The notes under the pieces were generated by a model. That model was not told the origin of the DNA. It ran no database searches and saw only the letters and a list, made by a program, of their open reading frames with translations. The position numbers and the translations under genes were made by a program. Of a stretch of 64,000 nucleotides of DNA, positions 24,257 to 36,985 are shown one piece after another. This DNA is from Ailurus styani (taxonomy: Eukaryota > Chordata > Mammalia > Carnivora > Ailuridae). Position 1 is the first letter of the stretch; each line of letters starts with the position of its first letter. The stretch covers positions 581,408-645,407 of the forward strand of contig LNAC01000744.1 in the NCBI GenBank assembly GCA_002007465.1, in the 5' to 3' direction.

Positions 24257-24279
24257 GACACACACACACAGACACACAC
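24257..24279. repeat. Short CA microsatellite
   Basis: About 11 CA units with one interruption, in ancient LINE sequence. Confidence 0.75.
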
Positions 24280-25064
24280 TTAATTTAAAGAAGAGATATA
24301 TTATATTTACCCAAACCATTTCTGTTGCACTTTATTCCAGAATTTCCCTGTTTTTGTCGGTTATCATTTCCTTTCAGCCTAAATAACTTCCTTTAGCATT
24401 TATTTGAAAACAAGTCTTATATCCATGAATTCTCTTAGTTTTTCCTCATCTGAGAATGTTTTTATTTCCTCTTCATTCCTAAAGGCTATTTTCACTGAAT
24501 GCAGGGCTTGGGTTGGCACTTGTTTTCTTTCATCACTTAGAAAATGTACTTTCATTCTTTTCTGATCACAACGTTTCAGCCATTTGAATCAGTGTTCTCT
24601 TATATGTATTGGTGTTATTAATTTCTGGCTTCTTTCAAGATTTCAAAAAATCTTGTCTTTTGTAGTTTGATTATGATTTGGACACTTGGACATTGTTTTC
24701 TTGGAGATTAGAGAGTATCCTATTTGTCGAGGTTCTTGTGTCTGTGGGCTTATGTCTTTAACCACATTTGGGGCGTTCTTAGTCATTATGTCAAATATTT
24801 TTTCATCATTCATGTATCCTGTCTTTTTAGGACTCCATTGCGTGAGTGTTATATATTATCGTACAGGTTCCTGAGGCTTTGTTCATTGTTTTAAAATGTT
24901 TTTTTTCTCTCTGTTTTTTAGATTGTGTACTTTCTATTGATATGTCGTCAAGTTTCCTCTTTTTTCTGTCATTTTCATTCTGCTCTTGAGCCTATCCAGT
25001 GAGCTTTTAATTTCAGATATTGTATTTTGCAATTAGAAAGTTCCTTTTTAAAATATAGTTCTTG

Positions 25065-25286
25065 GGGCATCTGGGTGGCTCAGTTGTTAAACGTCTGCCT
25101 TTGGCTCAGGTCATGATCCCAGGGTCCTGGGATCAAGCCCTGCACTGGGCTCCCTGCTGGGGGTGGGGAGAAGCCTACTTCTCCCTCTCCCACTCCGACT
25201 GCTTGTGTTCCTCTCTCGCTGTGTGTCTCTCTCTGTCAAATAAATAAAATCTTTTAAAAAAACCACAAATAAATAAATACATAAGT
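25065..25286 (+). mobile_element. SINEC
   Basis: Forward SINE in ancient LINE sequence with target repeat AAAATATAGTTCTTG at 25050-25064 and 25287-25301. The A-rich tail is long and irregular. Confidence 0.94.
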
Positions 25287-26035
25287 AAAATATAGTTCTT
25301 GTTTCTGTGCTGAGAATGCCTATTTTTCTATTCATTTTAAGAATATTCACCTTTACTTCATAGCTGATGGTTATAACAGCTGCTTTAAAATCTTTGATAA
25401 TTCCAACATCTGGGTCACCCTGGAGCTGGGACTTGTTCAGTTTCTTTTCCCTTCAGTATTGAATTTCAGGTCCTGTTATAATTCTCAGGAGAACATTGAC
25501 TTTTTTTTTAAGGCTATCAATCTGGTAACATGGTAGGTATAGACCACAAGTTTTGTCTTGCCTGCTGCTAGTGCTGATTTTGTAGTTTTGTTTGTTCATT
25601 CCTTTTACTCCAGCACAACGCTGTGGTTATTTTTTATTCTTCACTGTAACTAGCATCTTGCTTGTTTTAATCAATTTCTTGTAAAATGCCTACCTAGTAG
25701 AGTATTGTAAAGACCAAATTAATTAATGTATGAAGAACTATCTATCTAATACAGTACTTAGCACATAAAAAGTCTTTTAGCAGATGTCATTATGCTGGCT
25801 TCTTCCAGTGCACTATCTCTAATTGAAAATTGAGTTCAATTTTCTTTGCTTTGCTTTAGTATAGCCCATTTGTAAGATTTGATAATGTCATATATAGCAC
25901 TCTGCCAAGTTGCAATGATATTTTGAAAGGATTTGCTATTGTGGAATAAATCCTTTTGGATTATCTCAGAGTCCTTGGCTGGAGGAATATTAGTGACATA
26001 TCCTTTTTTGGGGGGTGGGGATGTGGGGGTGGTGA

Positions 26036-26790
26036 AATATACAAAAACATAAATTTTAACATTTTAACCATTTTTTTAAAAGATTTTATTTATTCATTTG
26101 ACACAGAGAGAGAGATTACAAGTAGGCAGAGAGGTAGGCAGAGAGAGAGGAGAGAGGAGGAAGCAGGCTCCCTGCTGAGCAGACAGCCCGATGTGGGCCT
26201 CGATCCCAGGACCCTGGGATCATGACCTGAGCCGAAGGCAGTGGCTTTAACCCACTGAGCCACCCAGGCGCCCCATTTTAACCATTTTTAAATGTACAGT
26301 TCATTGGTATTGAGTCCATTCCCAATGTTGTGCAGTCATCATCACTATACATTTCCAGAGTTTGTTCACCATTCCAAACAGAAACTCTCTACCCAGGGGG
26401 GAATAACTTCCCATTCTCCTTTCCCTCCATCCCCTGGTAACCTTGATTATACTTTGTGTCTCTATAAATTTCTTTATTCTAGGTGCCTCATGGAAGTGTC
26501 CTTTTGTGTCTGGCTTATATTACTTGGCAACATGTCTTCAAGGTTCATTTATGTTACAGACAGCATGTATCAGATTTCATTTCTTTTTAAGGCTGAATAA
26601 TATTCCTTTGTTTCTATAGACCACATTTTCTTTATCCATTCATCTGTTAATGGACATTTGTATCATTTCCAGCTATTTAACATCTAATTGCTGTTTTGGC
26701 TTTTGTGAATAAAGCTGCCATGAACATTGGCATTCAAGTGTCTGAGTCCCTGCCTTCAGTTCTTTGGAGTATATACAGGGACATATTGTT
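26036..26790 (-). mobile_element. Old LINE-1 3' fragment
   Basis: Reverse old L1: gtacagttcattggtattgag, tgtgcagtcatcatcacta, atccattcatctgttaatgg, aaagctgccatgaacattgg. Split by a SINEC at 26076-26274. Confidence 0.82.
26076..26274 (-). mobile_element. SINEC, mustelid-type
   Basis: Reverse SINE with perfect target repeat ATTTTAACCATTTTT at 26061-26075 and 26275-26289, so a young insertion in the old LINE-1. Confidence 0.95.
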
Positions 26791-27087
26791 TGAGTTGTTT
26801 GGATTCATGCCTCCTTGATTATCTGCCATTAGCCCTGGGGTGTGTTCTTAGACTTCTTCCAGTGATGGAAATGAATCTACCTCCCTCTGTTTGAAAGTTT
26901 GCTTTCTAGTGTAAAATGTGGTCTGTTTAGCAAACAATCAAAAGTGACTTACTGTTCTAGATACTGTGTTATTCCTGAGAATACAGAGGTGAAAGATAGC
27001 CCTCCCTGCTGCCCTTTCGGTGCTCAGAGTTTAAGGAATGTAGTAGACCAAAATTCAGTGTTTTCTCTGATTTATGAATTTTTTATA

Positions 27088-27268
27088 TTTTATTTATTGA
27101 TACAGACAGAGAGATCACAAGTAGGCAGAGAGGCAGGCAGAGAGAGAGGAGGAAGCAGGCTCCCTGCTGAGCAGGGAGACCGATGCAGGGCTCAATCCCA
27201 GGACCCTGAGATCATGACCTGAGTCGAAGGCAGAGGCTTAAACCCACTGAAGCCACCTAGGCGCCCCA
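27088..27268 (-). mobile_element. SINEC, mustelid-type
   Basis: Reverse SINE with a perfect 19-bp target repeat, GATTTATGAATTTTTTATA, at 27069-27087 and 27269-27287. One of the youngest-looking copies. Confidence 0.96.
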
Positions 27269-27351
27269 GATTTATGAATTTTTTATATCAAATGATTTAA
27301 AGAGATAAAAATGAAAACACACACATCATCTGTTTTAAAATTGTGAGAGTA

Positions 27352-27539
27352 GGGGCACCTGGGTGGCTCAGTCGTTAAGCGTCTGCCTTGAGCTCAGGTC
27401 ATGATCACAGGGTCCTTGGATCAAGCCCCACATTGGCCTCCATGCTCAGTGGGAAGACTACTTCTCCCTCTCCCACTCCCCCTGCTTGTGTTCCCTCTCT
27501 CGCTGTGTCTCTGTCAAATAAATAAATCAAATCTTAAAA
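27352..27539 (+). mobile_element. SINEC
   Basis: Forward SINE with older head GTCGTTAAGCGTCTGCC. Target repeat AAAATTGTGAGAGTA / AAAATTGTAAGAGTG. Confidence 0.94.
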
Positions 27540-28864
27540 AAAATTGTAAGAGTGTATGAGATCTATACCATCCTGGAGTATCCTGGAGGTAGCATGAAAT
27601 AACATTGAGAAATGATTTAGGAAGAGCATCGGCAGGTGCTGTGGTAAGAGTGCTGGGGAGGAGTTCAGGGAGGTGCGTGGAGAGTTGCATTTGTTAGGTT
27701 GATTGGGGAGAAGGCCTGCCTGTGGAGGAGACATTTAGAGAAGCCTTGCAGATGTGGAAGAACGCGTTTTGGGATCAACTAGAACAAAGCATCTGGTGAA
27801 GGGCCTACTACATTCTTATGCTCTGGCCACTCAACTTTTTGCTTTGTGTGGTCTGGTTTATCTATGTTTACTCTGGGAAATCCATTCGAAATGGTCCTCT
27901 TTTGTCCCACATTCCAGGTTTAGGTTGTTCCATTTATTTGTTCTTGTGGTTTCTTGTGCTTTCTCTTTATGTCATTTATCTCGCTTATGTTTACTTGTGT
28001 AGGTATTTGTTGAATGCCTTTCCCTTTCCCAAGTATGTTCTGTGATGGTGGGAGAGAACGCACAATACCACTATATTCTCAGCATGGGAACTGTCACTTA
28101 ATAAGTAATAAATATCTACCACCCACCCCCCTGCAAGAAAAAGAAAGAAAGAATGCCATTTGGGTATCATCTGTTGGAGTATTTAGTTTTTGAAAGCTGC
28201 AGGGCTCAGACCTGGTATGAACTGTCTCATGTTGGAAAGTTGCTTTTCCTTGGCAAGAGAACACTGGCTTAAGTCAATCAGGGTTGAGGTGGGTTCACCG
28301 TAACTGAGTTATTTGGGAAGGGCAGTCCAGGGCTGGCTGATTGGATAAGATAAGAAGAAAACATAGTCACACAACTGTATTTTGTGTCTGTTTTTGAAAA
28401 GGGTAGTTGTCTGTCTGATTTAGGAGTCAGTGTGTGGTGTAGGCTCAGGAAGCAAAGCTTGATAACCCTGGAAGGTGAGAACCCAATATAATAGGATAAC
28501 AGGGCCCAGTTTTTTTCTGGCCTGCTCCAAAGTAAGGCACCTGATCAGAATGAGCACGAATTTGAGGTATGCTGGTGTTCCAGAGGCTCAGATTTGAAAT
28601 GTCTCTTTAAGGAGTCCTTAAATTTCTTGTCAAATCGTAGGTCTTTTGGGAGCTGACTTGGATGAAGAAGTAATAATGATTCTGACATCCTGTACCTCCC
28701 AGATGTTGATACTTACGTTGTAAACCTGTAAAGTGAGACAAAGATTGACTATTGAGTAGGGGAGTCATGCCCAGGAGATACCTAGCTTTAAGAAAAACTT
28801 ATCCGAAAATAAGAATTCAGAATCGATGGAACTTTCAAAAACATCTGGCAAAAAAACCTTCTTC

Positions 28865-28952
28865 TTATAGATGAGGCAACTATGGCCCAGGAGGGGAAAT
28901 GGCTTCCCTCAGTTCTAGGTAATGTTGAGGGCGGGACTGACCTTTTAGCCCC
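28865..28952 (+). mobile_element. MIR fragment
   Basis: tatagatgaggcaactatggcc followed by gaggggaaatggcttcc reads as the MIR 3' half. Confidence 0.6.
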
Positions 28953-29127
28953 CGAGAACCAGCCTAGGACTGTCCCACTGTGTAAAACTGGTAAGCCAGG
29001 AGCTGAGTCTCTCTCTCTTTACAAAAGATAGCCCAATGAAAGACTATATCTACAGTTGGTATTTATCCAGAAAATGGTCACCCAAAGTGGGGAGGGGTTT
29101 GGAAAACATGGAAACCTCAGGAACAGG

Positions 29128-29290
29128 TGAATTTATTCATTAAACAAATATTTATCTTGTGTGTGCTATGGGCCAGGCAGTGTTCTAAGTGCTGTGTGGA
29201 TACAAAAGGGAACCAGTTATAAGTCCTCACTCTCTTGGAGGTTATAACTCTATAGGACTCTAAACAAGTGAACTTTTAACTGACTATGCT
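29128..29290. repeat. Ancient interspersed repeat fragment
   Basis: attaaacaaatatttatc, then ctatgggccaggcagtg, then tcttggaggttataac: a common old mammalian repeat pattern of unresolved class. Confidence 0.5.
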
Positions 29291-29976
29291 AATGACTTGT
29301 GAATAAAATGAAACAGAGTAACAGGATAGAAAGTGACTGCAGTGTAGGGTGGTTGGGTTCTTTTGGCTCTTTTATTTGTGAGGTCTGGGATTGCTTCTCT
29401 GACACTTGAGCTGAAACCTAGATGAGGAGTAGGAGCCAGCATGACCAGTAACAAAGGGGGGATGAACGGGGGAATTGTAATGGAGGGGGGCAGTCACGGT
29501 TAGGTTGGAAAAGTAGGCAGGTGGATTACAGAGGGCTTCGTAGCTCAGAAAAGTTTGGGTTTCTTCTTAAGTGCAGTGAGAAGCTCTTGGACCTAGTTAA
29601 CATTTTAAAGAGCTTGCTCTGGCTTCTTCATGGGTTTTGTCATAGTTGGTGAGACTTGTTTGGGCCATGGAGCAGGGTGGTAGGAGTAGAGATGCTAAAA
29701 GTGGTCTGATATTTGGAAGTACATCTGAGCGCATAAGGGGAAAAGGAGAGGAGGGACTAGATATGACTACTAGGTTTTGGCCTGAGCAACTGGGGAGGTG
29801 GTGATTCTTTTGAGATGGTAGAGCCTAAAGAAGGTTGAATAAATTGCTGAGCCTAGAGAAGACTAGGCACTGAGTGAATTATAATTTTTCTACAGACATC
29901 TGAAAGGTGATCTGAAAAGAATCTGGAGTTGTAAGGTTTTTTCCCTGGCTCTGCCTGCCACTTTTCAGGGCTCATT

Positions 29977-30170
29977 TTTTTTTCTTTTTTAAAAGACTTT
30001 ATTTTTAATTTTATTTATTAGAAAGAGAGAGAACACAAATGAGCTGGGGGAAGGGCAGAGACAGAGGGGGAAGCAAACTCCCCGCTGAGCAGGGTCTGAG
30101 CAGGGTCTTCCTGGGATCCTGACCTGAGCTGAAGGCAGACGCTTAACTGACTGAGCCATCCAGGCATCCC
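29977..30170 (-). mobile_element. SINEC, internally rearranged
   Basis: Reverse SINE ending TGAGCCATCCAGGCATCCC. The body repeats GAGCAGGGTCT, and the usual CATGACC block is shortened. Target repeat is (c/a)agggctcattt-like on both sides. Confidence 0.88.
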
Positions 30171-31224
30171 AGGGGCTCATTTATTCATCTGTAACATGAG
30201 GAAGTTTAAATAGATAGCCTCCCAGAAACTCTGCCACCTTTAAAACTCTGCAACATTGTAAGGAGGCCTTCCTTAAGCATGCAGCCGTACTGGGGAAGCC
30301 TGGCATACTCGAGTGTTAGAGCCAGGTTTCCACTCCTTGCCAAGCCTGTGTTTGCTTCACCAGCTCTTGCAGAGCTTTGCAAGATACACAGTATTGTTTA
30401 AAAAAAAAATGCAAATGTTTTGTACTCTGTGTGCTGTCACCGCATGGAGAATCAGCAGTCACCATCCTGCTGCTGGCACAGTGTCCAGCTGCCGGGTGGA
30501 ATGTTCATGTCAGGCTGGTGACCTGAACAAGTCAGCCCTGGGAAGCCTTCAGAATTTGTTCTGTGCTCCTGAAGCCGTAGGCTGAGATGGGCCAGTTCAG
30601 GGCCAGCCTCTAGGTGCAAGGGGCAGCACTTGAACCATCATGCTGTGTGGCCCTCTGCCGAAGCATGTCGGTCCATCCGCTGGGAAGTAGATCATCTTCG
30701 ACTGTGCACCTGCAATGCCTTCTCAGCAAGAGTCCTTGTCTCCTTTGTCGTGATGCTCTCTGGGGTGATGACTCTCCTCTTTTTCTTCTCTTTTACCAAA
30801 AATAGGTGGGATTATTCACATTCTGATTTCCCTCCAAAATAACCTGTGTGAGAGAATTTCCCATTCTTAGGATGCTTTTTACTATATTCTGTCTTCTCTT
30901 TGCCCTTTTTTCTCAGAAGCTTCACAGCTTGTAAGGCATGAAGGAAAAAGTACAGAATCAATCAAATGACATTCAGACTTGATGAGATTTCCCTGTTTTA
31001 TACATTGAAAAATATCTAAGTAAGCCACTAGCAATTCCTAAATGGAATCTCCTTGTAAAGAATTGTAATACATAATAATACCTTGCTCTAGAGTGCCATG
31101 AGCTTTGACGTATGCTCAGCCCTCTTTCCTGTGGGTAACTAGCCACAAAATCTATTAATGTTATAGAATTTAAAAAATACATTGTGGATTTTTGAAAATG
31201 AGTTTTAGCAAGAGCTTATAGAGA

Positions 31225-31475
31225 CACACTCTTTGGTACCACTTCTGGAAATATAGCAGAAGCAAAAAAATAAAAAACATAAGTGAAGATGTTTGAAGAT
31301 GTTCACTGTATTATTATCTATAATAGCCAAAAAAAAAAAAGCCCACAAAGTTTAATATAACCTGAGTGGTTCAATGTTAGGAGATTATTTTGTAAATTAT
31401 GATATATCAACATGACAAAATATTGTATGTGGCCACTAAAAATGTTTGTTATGAAGTCCGTATAAAACATAGGAA
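31225..31475 (+). mobile_element. Old LINE-1 ORF2 fragment
   Basis: Forward diverged L1: gatgttcactgtattattat, ctataatagcc, then aaatattgtatgtggccac, the usual C-terminal ORF2 text. Confidence 0.6.
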
Positions 31476-32597
31476 AGTATTTGGTAAAATTAATGAAAAT
31501 GATCAATATATAATTTGGAAAAAATATGTTAAAATGTGTATGCTTATTGATGAAACTGGAAGAGGATTTTAAAAATCCTCAAAACATTGAAGATTTTAAC
31601 AATCCTCCAATTCCTTTAAAGTAGGATAGTGAATATAAGTACTTTTTAATTAAATTAATATTTTTAATATTTCTTATTTTTGTTTTTTCAATGTAAAATT
31701 AAGTCTCTTAGCTCTGTTAAAAGAAAAAACTTAGAAAATCTGAAAAAGTATGTTCAGTGTAGATAATTTAGAAATTAAAAATGGTACCCACAAAAGAACA
31801 TTAAATAGCACCCATAATCTCAACACCCAGAAATAACCATTGGAGACATTTCAGAATGTGGACTAACTAATCTTTTCTTGAGGTGCGAGTGTATGTCTAC
31901 ACGAAAACATATTTTTAAGTAGACTTGTACACACATACTTGTAAGTGACTTTTTTCACTTTCCGTGAAGGGCAAACATTTATCCAGCAATTACATTTTTC
32001 TCACATATAATTTTTAATGACTGTTGTAGTCCTTCATATGGATGTACAAACAACGGACTCAGTCTCCTCACTGTGTATGCGTGTGATGTAGCCTCTTGCT
32101 GAGTATTGTCAGACTGCTCGGAGGATAGGTTATATCAATTTACATGGTCACCTCTTTGCCTAAAGAAGTAAAACATTATTTTTAAAAAAGTCCTTTTCTT
32201 TTTTTTCTTTCACTGAAGCCACTCCCAAATCAACTTTCCTTATACAACTGACAACGAGTAAACTCCATCACTGTTAAGGGTTCTTTGAGCCCAGAGATTC
32301 CTTGAACCATTTTTTGCACATTGTGTATAATGAATGACTATGCACAGAGTATCCATTCCTCTCCTAAGGATGTGTAATGAATGTTTAGGGTATACTGATT
32401 GTTGCCATATGGAAATTCAGTGTATCCTGGCCTAAGGAATTTCACTAAGAACCGAAGCAAAAAGTTATTGAAAATTTTCTGTTACGTTTTAAGTTTCATA
32501 AATGTTTGTACTCTATTTGAAAAAGGATGCATTTTTCTCTCACACAAATTCTGTTAGTGAAGGTACCTAATTTAGGATTTAATTTAAAATAAGCTGT

Positions 32598-32793
32598 CGG
32601 GGGCGCCTGTCTGGCTTAGTGGGTTAAAGCCTCTGCCTTCAGCTCAGGTCATGATCTCAGGGTCCTGGGATCGAGCCCTGCATCGGGCTCTCTGCTCAGC
32701 AGGGAACCTGCTTCCTCCTCTCTTTCTGCCTGCCTCTCTGCCTACTTGTAATCTCTCTCTGTCAAATAAATAAATCTTAAAAAATAAATAAAT
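32598..32793 (+). mobile_element. SINEC, mustelid-type
   Basis: Forward SINE with target repeat AAAATAAGCTGT at 32586-32597 and 32794-32805. Confidence 0.95.
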
Positions 32794-33723
32794 AAAATAA
32801 GCTGTTAGACTTGACTACCTATTTTAATGATGAATTTCTTTTTACTTTTTATTCAAACGAGCTTCTTTACTTTCCACATTTGTATTGGGTGCTGAAGGAA
32901 GAGATTTTTTACTCACTGTGTGCTTTCTACTCCATTTGATTCCTTCGGCTGCTGGATTCTCCTCCAGTTTTATTTATACTTCATGAATTTGAACAAATCT
33001 GTAATTTCTCATTGTTCACTGGTGCCAGTTGAAAATTCTCCCAGGCTGTTTTTATAGGGGTAACTGTCATGTTTATACTATGTTTCAAGAATCGTCCATC
33101 TTTTTAATTTGCTTGTCTAAATGCATTTAATTTTTAAGAGAACAGTTGTAAAGTTGTGAACTTGACATCTTTACACTTTAATATGCATAATTACACAGTG
33201 CTCTCTCTCCTGTGCCGACTCTATTCTAGACTGTGTGTGTATAAGAAGCATAATTTACCACCTCTGGCAAGAATAAAGATACCTTTGATATCGTCTCCAT
33301 TTCTTTCCTTTAAACTGTTACTACAAGTCTGGTTATGTCCCCAGGGAGAGGTGAGAAAAGATGTCTTTGTGCTGGGAAGTCAATTTCTTAAGGGGACATC
33401 AGTACTCACATGGATCCTATTTACATTGGTCACTGGCTGTCGGGTACAGCTGTTTCAACTTAAAACCCAAGGCAGTTGCTATGGAGATGGTTGACTAGAA
33501 ATAGGTCAAGTTGGAGTCCTTTTCCCCCTGGGTATAAGGGAGTGCTGTAACTCTGGAATTGTCTCAGTTTGAACAGAAAATGTGTAGGTGGGCAACCACG
33601 TTAAAAAAAATGTTCTCTTTGTAGGATGAGGCTTCTCATAGATGCCAGTCCACTCATGTTTCTTCTGCTACTCTGCAGGCACCACACCGGAAGACTCTTC
33701 CTATTAAAGCCAAGGAACTAGGG

Positions 33724-33915
33724 GGGCACCTGGGTGGCTTAGTGGGTTAAAGCCTCTGCCTTCGGCTCAGGTCTTGATCTCAGGGTCCTGGGATCGAGGC
33801 CCGCATTGGGCTCTCTGCTCAGCAAGGAGCCTGCTTCCTCCTCTCTCTCTGCCTCTCTACCTACTTGTGATCTCTCTCTCTGTGGCAAATAAATAAATAA
33901 AATCTTAAAAAAAAA
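33724..33915 (+). mobile_element. SINEC, mustelid-type
   Basis: Forward SINE with a perfect 18-bp target repeat, AAAGCCAAGGAACTAGGG, at 33706-33723 and 33916-33933. Confidence 0.96.
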
Positions 33916-34692
33916 AAAGCCAAGGAACTAGGGATAGCAAAATTTGCAGTACGTCCTTGATTCACTGGCTCATATATGACTCTCAGAAGTTATTTTATTT
34001 CCTAAGTTCCCAAACATAGTAGGATAGCATTTATTTTTAAGACACTAACCAGGAGTTCAAGAACAAGTTTTTAAAAACATAGCATTAACAGTGACATTTG
34101 GAAAAGGAAGGCTCCTGGTGACATTGGATGGGCTGTGCCATAAATTGGGCTGGGAAACATCCTGGCTTTTCTAAGGCCTGATTCCCAGGATGAATGATGT
34201 CCTACCTCTCATCACATCAGTCCTCTTCTGGGGTGACTTTGATTACCTTTTTTTTTCTTCATCATGTGTCAGATGGGGAAATGGTTCCTGACTGTGTGTC
34301 TGATCATTACAGTGGGGACTTACGGTTTTCTTCACAGACTGGCATGTGGTGTGGAAACTCTTACAGGTCCCAAAGCTTTGTCTGGTTTAGCATTTGGTGA
34401 ACGTGGATTCCTCCTGCATCTGCTCTGCCTGTCACACCCTTCCCCTGCCTCACTCTGTGGTGCCGCTTGCTTCAGGGAATGGGTTAGTGTATGTGTAGAT
34501 GGTTCTCACATCATGACTATGATGGAAAATGACAACTATACACTCTTCTTGACAATTCTTTGGAAATGACACATATTCTAATACTTTTCTCAGCCTATCT
34601 GTCTTCTGAAAAGGGTGAACTGAGGGTTGGCTGGGGCCCATGCTGAAGAAGTATTAGAGGGCAGATTTTCACTGATTAGAATGTATGTTCTT

Positions 34693-34894
34693 GGGCGCCT
34701 GGGTGGCTCAGTGGGTTAAAGCCTCTGCTTTCGGCTCAGGTCATGATCTCAGGGTCCTGGGATCGAGGCCCGCATTGGGCTCCCTGCTCGGCGGGGAGCC
34801 TGCTTCCCCCTCTCTCTCTCTGCCTGCCTCTCTGCCTCCTTGTGATCTCTCTCCCTCTGTGAAATAAATAAATAAAATCTTTAAAAAAAAAAAA
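34693..34894 (+). mobile_element. SINEC, mustelid-type
   Basis: Forward SINE with perfect target repeat AGAATGTATGTTCTT at 34678-34692 and 34895-34909. Confidence 0.96.
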
Positions 34895-34977
34895 AGAATG
34901 TATGTTCTTTGAAAGTTCTAAGAGAATATTGTAACATGCAATAACAAATGAATAACAGTAATAATGATAGCTACACT

Positions 34978-35215
34978 TGTGTCATTCTTACTTTGTGCCA
35001 AGTAGTGTTCTAAGCTCTTTATGTATATTTCCTTATTTAATCCTCACAACAGCCCAGGGAAGTGGATAGAAGTGTTACTGTTCCATTTTACAAATGAGGA
35101 AACAGAGAGAAAGGTTAACTAAGAAGCCCAAGATCATGCAGCTTGTAAAAGGTGGTGGGTGCTGTTTTTCAGGCTCAGGTAGCCTGGTGCTAGGCTTGAT
35201 GTGCTTACCGCTCTA
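34978..35215 (+). mobile_element. MIR element
   Basis: Near full-length MIR: tactttgtgccaagtagtg, ttaatcctcacaacagccc, attttacaaatgaggaaaca, caagatcatgcagcttgt. Confidence 0.88.
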
Positions 35216-35279
35216 CCTCTGTGAACTGTATATTAACATTTAAGAAAGACGGTCCTTTTTCCCCCTGATTATCATGGTG

Positions 35280-35467
35280 CAGTGGTTATTCTGCATTTGA
35301 CAATGTCTGGAGACACTTTTGGCTGCTGCAGTTAGGTGAGGGATTAGATGCTACTGGCATCTAATGGGAAGAGGTCAGGGATGCTACTAAACATCCTACA
35401 GTACACAAGACAGCCCCTTGCAACAGGGAGTTATCTGGCCTAAAATGTCAGTAGTTCTGAAGTTACA
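35280..35467 (+). mobile_element. MER20-like DNA transposon relic
   Basis: Non-autonomous hAT-Charlie element: cagtggttattc, gacaatgtctggagacactt, gatgctactggcatctaatg, gctactaaacatcctacagt, aaaatgtcagtagttctga. Nearly full length. Confidence 0.88.
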
Positions 35468-35499
35468 AACTCTTATGATAGTAATACATGCTCAATCTT

Positions 35500-35529
35500 T
35501 TTTTTAAAAATATTTTTATTTATTTATTT

Positions 35530-35579
<50 letters not shown>

Positions 35580-35729
35580 ACAAGTAGGCAGAGAGGCAGG
35601 CAGAGGGAGAGGGGGAAGCAGACTCCCCGCTGAGCAGAGAGCCCGATGCGGGGCTCCATCCCAGGATCCTGAAATCATGACCTGAGCCAAAGACAGAGGC
35701 TTTAACCCACTGAGCCACCCAGGCACCCC
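35500..35729 (-). mobile_element. SINEC with (GA)22
   Basis: Reverse SINE with a long pure GA run at 35533-35576. Target repeat AATACATGCTCAATCTT at 35483-35499, with one mismatch at 35730-35746. Confidence 0.95.
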
Positions 35730-36795
35730 AATACATGCCCAATCTTAAAATGTGTATTACTCTCCTAGTCTTGACCCCTGTGAGTGCAAGTATATTCTTC
35801 CAAGCTTTTTTCTTCTGAGTATACTACCATACATTTATGTGCATGCATTTTACAAAAACAGAATCATATACGTATTCTATTCTATAGGCTAGCTTCATAA
35901 GATATTGTATATATACATTATTTCCACTTGGGAGTGTCTTTTGATAAGTGTATGGTATTCCTTTGGATGGATGGATGCCAAGAATGGGTTATTTTGTAGC
36001 TTTTAATTAGAAATAATATTATAATACTGTAGATACATCTTTGCATACATACTTCAGGTCTCAATATCTTGGAGAAAAACTAGGTTGTGGCCTTTGGACA
36101 AGGACAGTGTTACCGTGGTGCTCCCCCCATCTCGAGCCAGTCTGTTTGTCCTATCTCACTGCACACATTGCTGAGATTGTTGATCATTGTATAGCTACAT
36201 AAATCTAGTTGTGTCAGCTGGTGGTCTGTTTGGGATGGGTTGCTAAGATCATGTGAAAGATTTTAGAAAAGAGGAATCCGGGGAGAAATGAAAGCAGATA
36301 TCTAAAATGAGAGAAAGTGTGTATGGGTAGCAGGGAGGAAACTGAGAACTCTAGCACTAGTACGTGTAAGGTGGTCCCTAGACCCACCAGTTGGAGTTTT
36401 GTAGACATTTTTGAAGGAAAATGAAGTAACTAGCTCCATATTTTGTTCCCAACTTTGTGTGATTAACCAGGTAAGATAAGTATGTAAAATAAATAATTTA
36501 AACACTATCAACGTACTGTCTTAAATCATGCTCTGTTGATTCCTGGGAGTTGAAGATCTCTTTTAGGAATCAGCTTCAGTGGCTGGCAGATAGTGAGTGC
36601 TCAGCAAATATTTGTAACCAGAGTGAATTGAAGGGAAGAGGAGAGGAAAAGGGAGGCCCCTGGAGCAGCCCCACCAGGGTCTGGTTTATATCAGCCAGCT
36701 CCATGGAAGTTCCCCCCCCCGAAGAAGGGGTGGGAAACCTTGGAACACATGGGCCATTAAAGCTTGTGTTTGGCTGTCTTCACTACAGCTGTTCC

Positions 36796-36985
36796 TATGC
36801 AGACCTTGTGATTCAGCATTTCTACTGCATGGTGTACAGTCAACAGAAATGCATATGTATACTTGCTAAAAGTCATGAGCTCCTAAGAATGTTCGTAGAA
36901 GTGAGCATTATTCATCATAGCCCCAAACTGGAACCCACTGAAATTCCCATCAGTGGTAGAAGAGACTAATAAATCAGTTTTATTT
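36796..36985 (+). mobile_element. Old LINE-1 ORF2 fragment
   Basis: Forward diverged L1 (attcagcatttctactgc, gcattattcatcatagcc, aactggaacccactgaaat). The 139-codon open frame at 36550-36969 overlaps it and is not a gene. Confidence 0.6.

Larger units (their letters stand above)
22400..25500 (-). mobile_element. Ancient LINE-1 / HAL1-like copies, fragmented
   Basis: Minus-strand LINE text is recognisable in blocks: 22580-22900 (complement of ORF2, e.g. gggtgctccagcttccttt), 23280-23480 and 23704-23850 (older L1 5' portion), and 24330-25060 (ttcctttagcatttatttg, ttttatttcctcttcattcc). It is interrupted by SINECs and highly diverged. Which subfamilies and how many insertions cannot be settled by eye. 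Confidence 0.65.

Noticed and set aside
36550..36969. 139-codon open frame in intron 3
   Set aside because: Its 3' part overlaps diverged LINE-1 sequence and its protein has no family resemblance. Likely chance.
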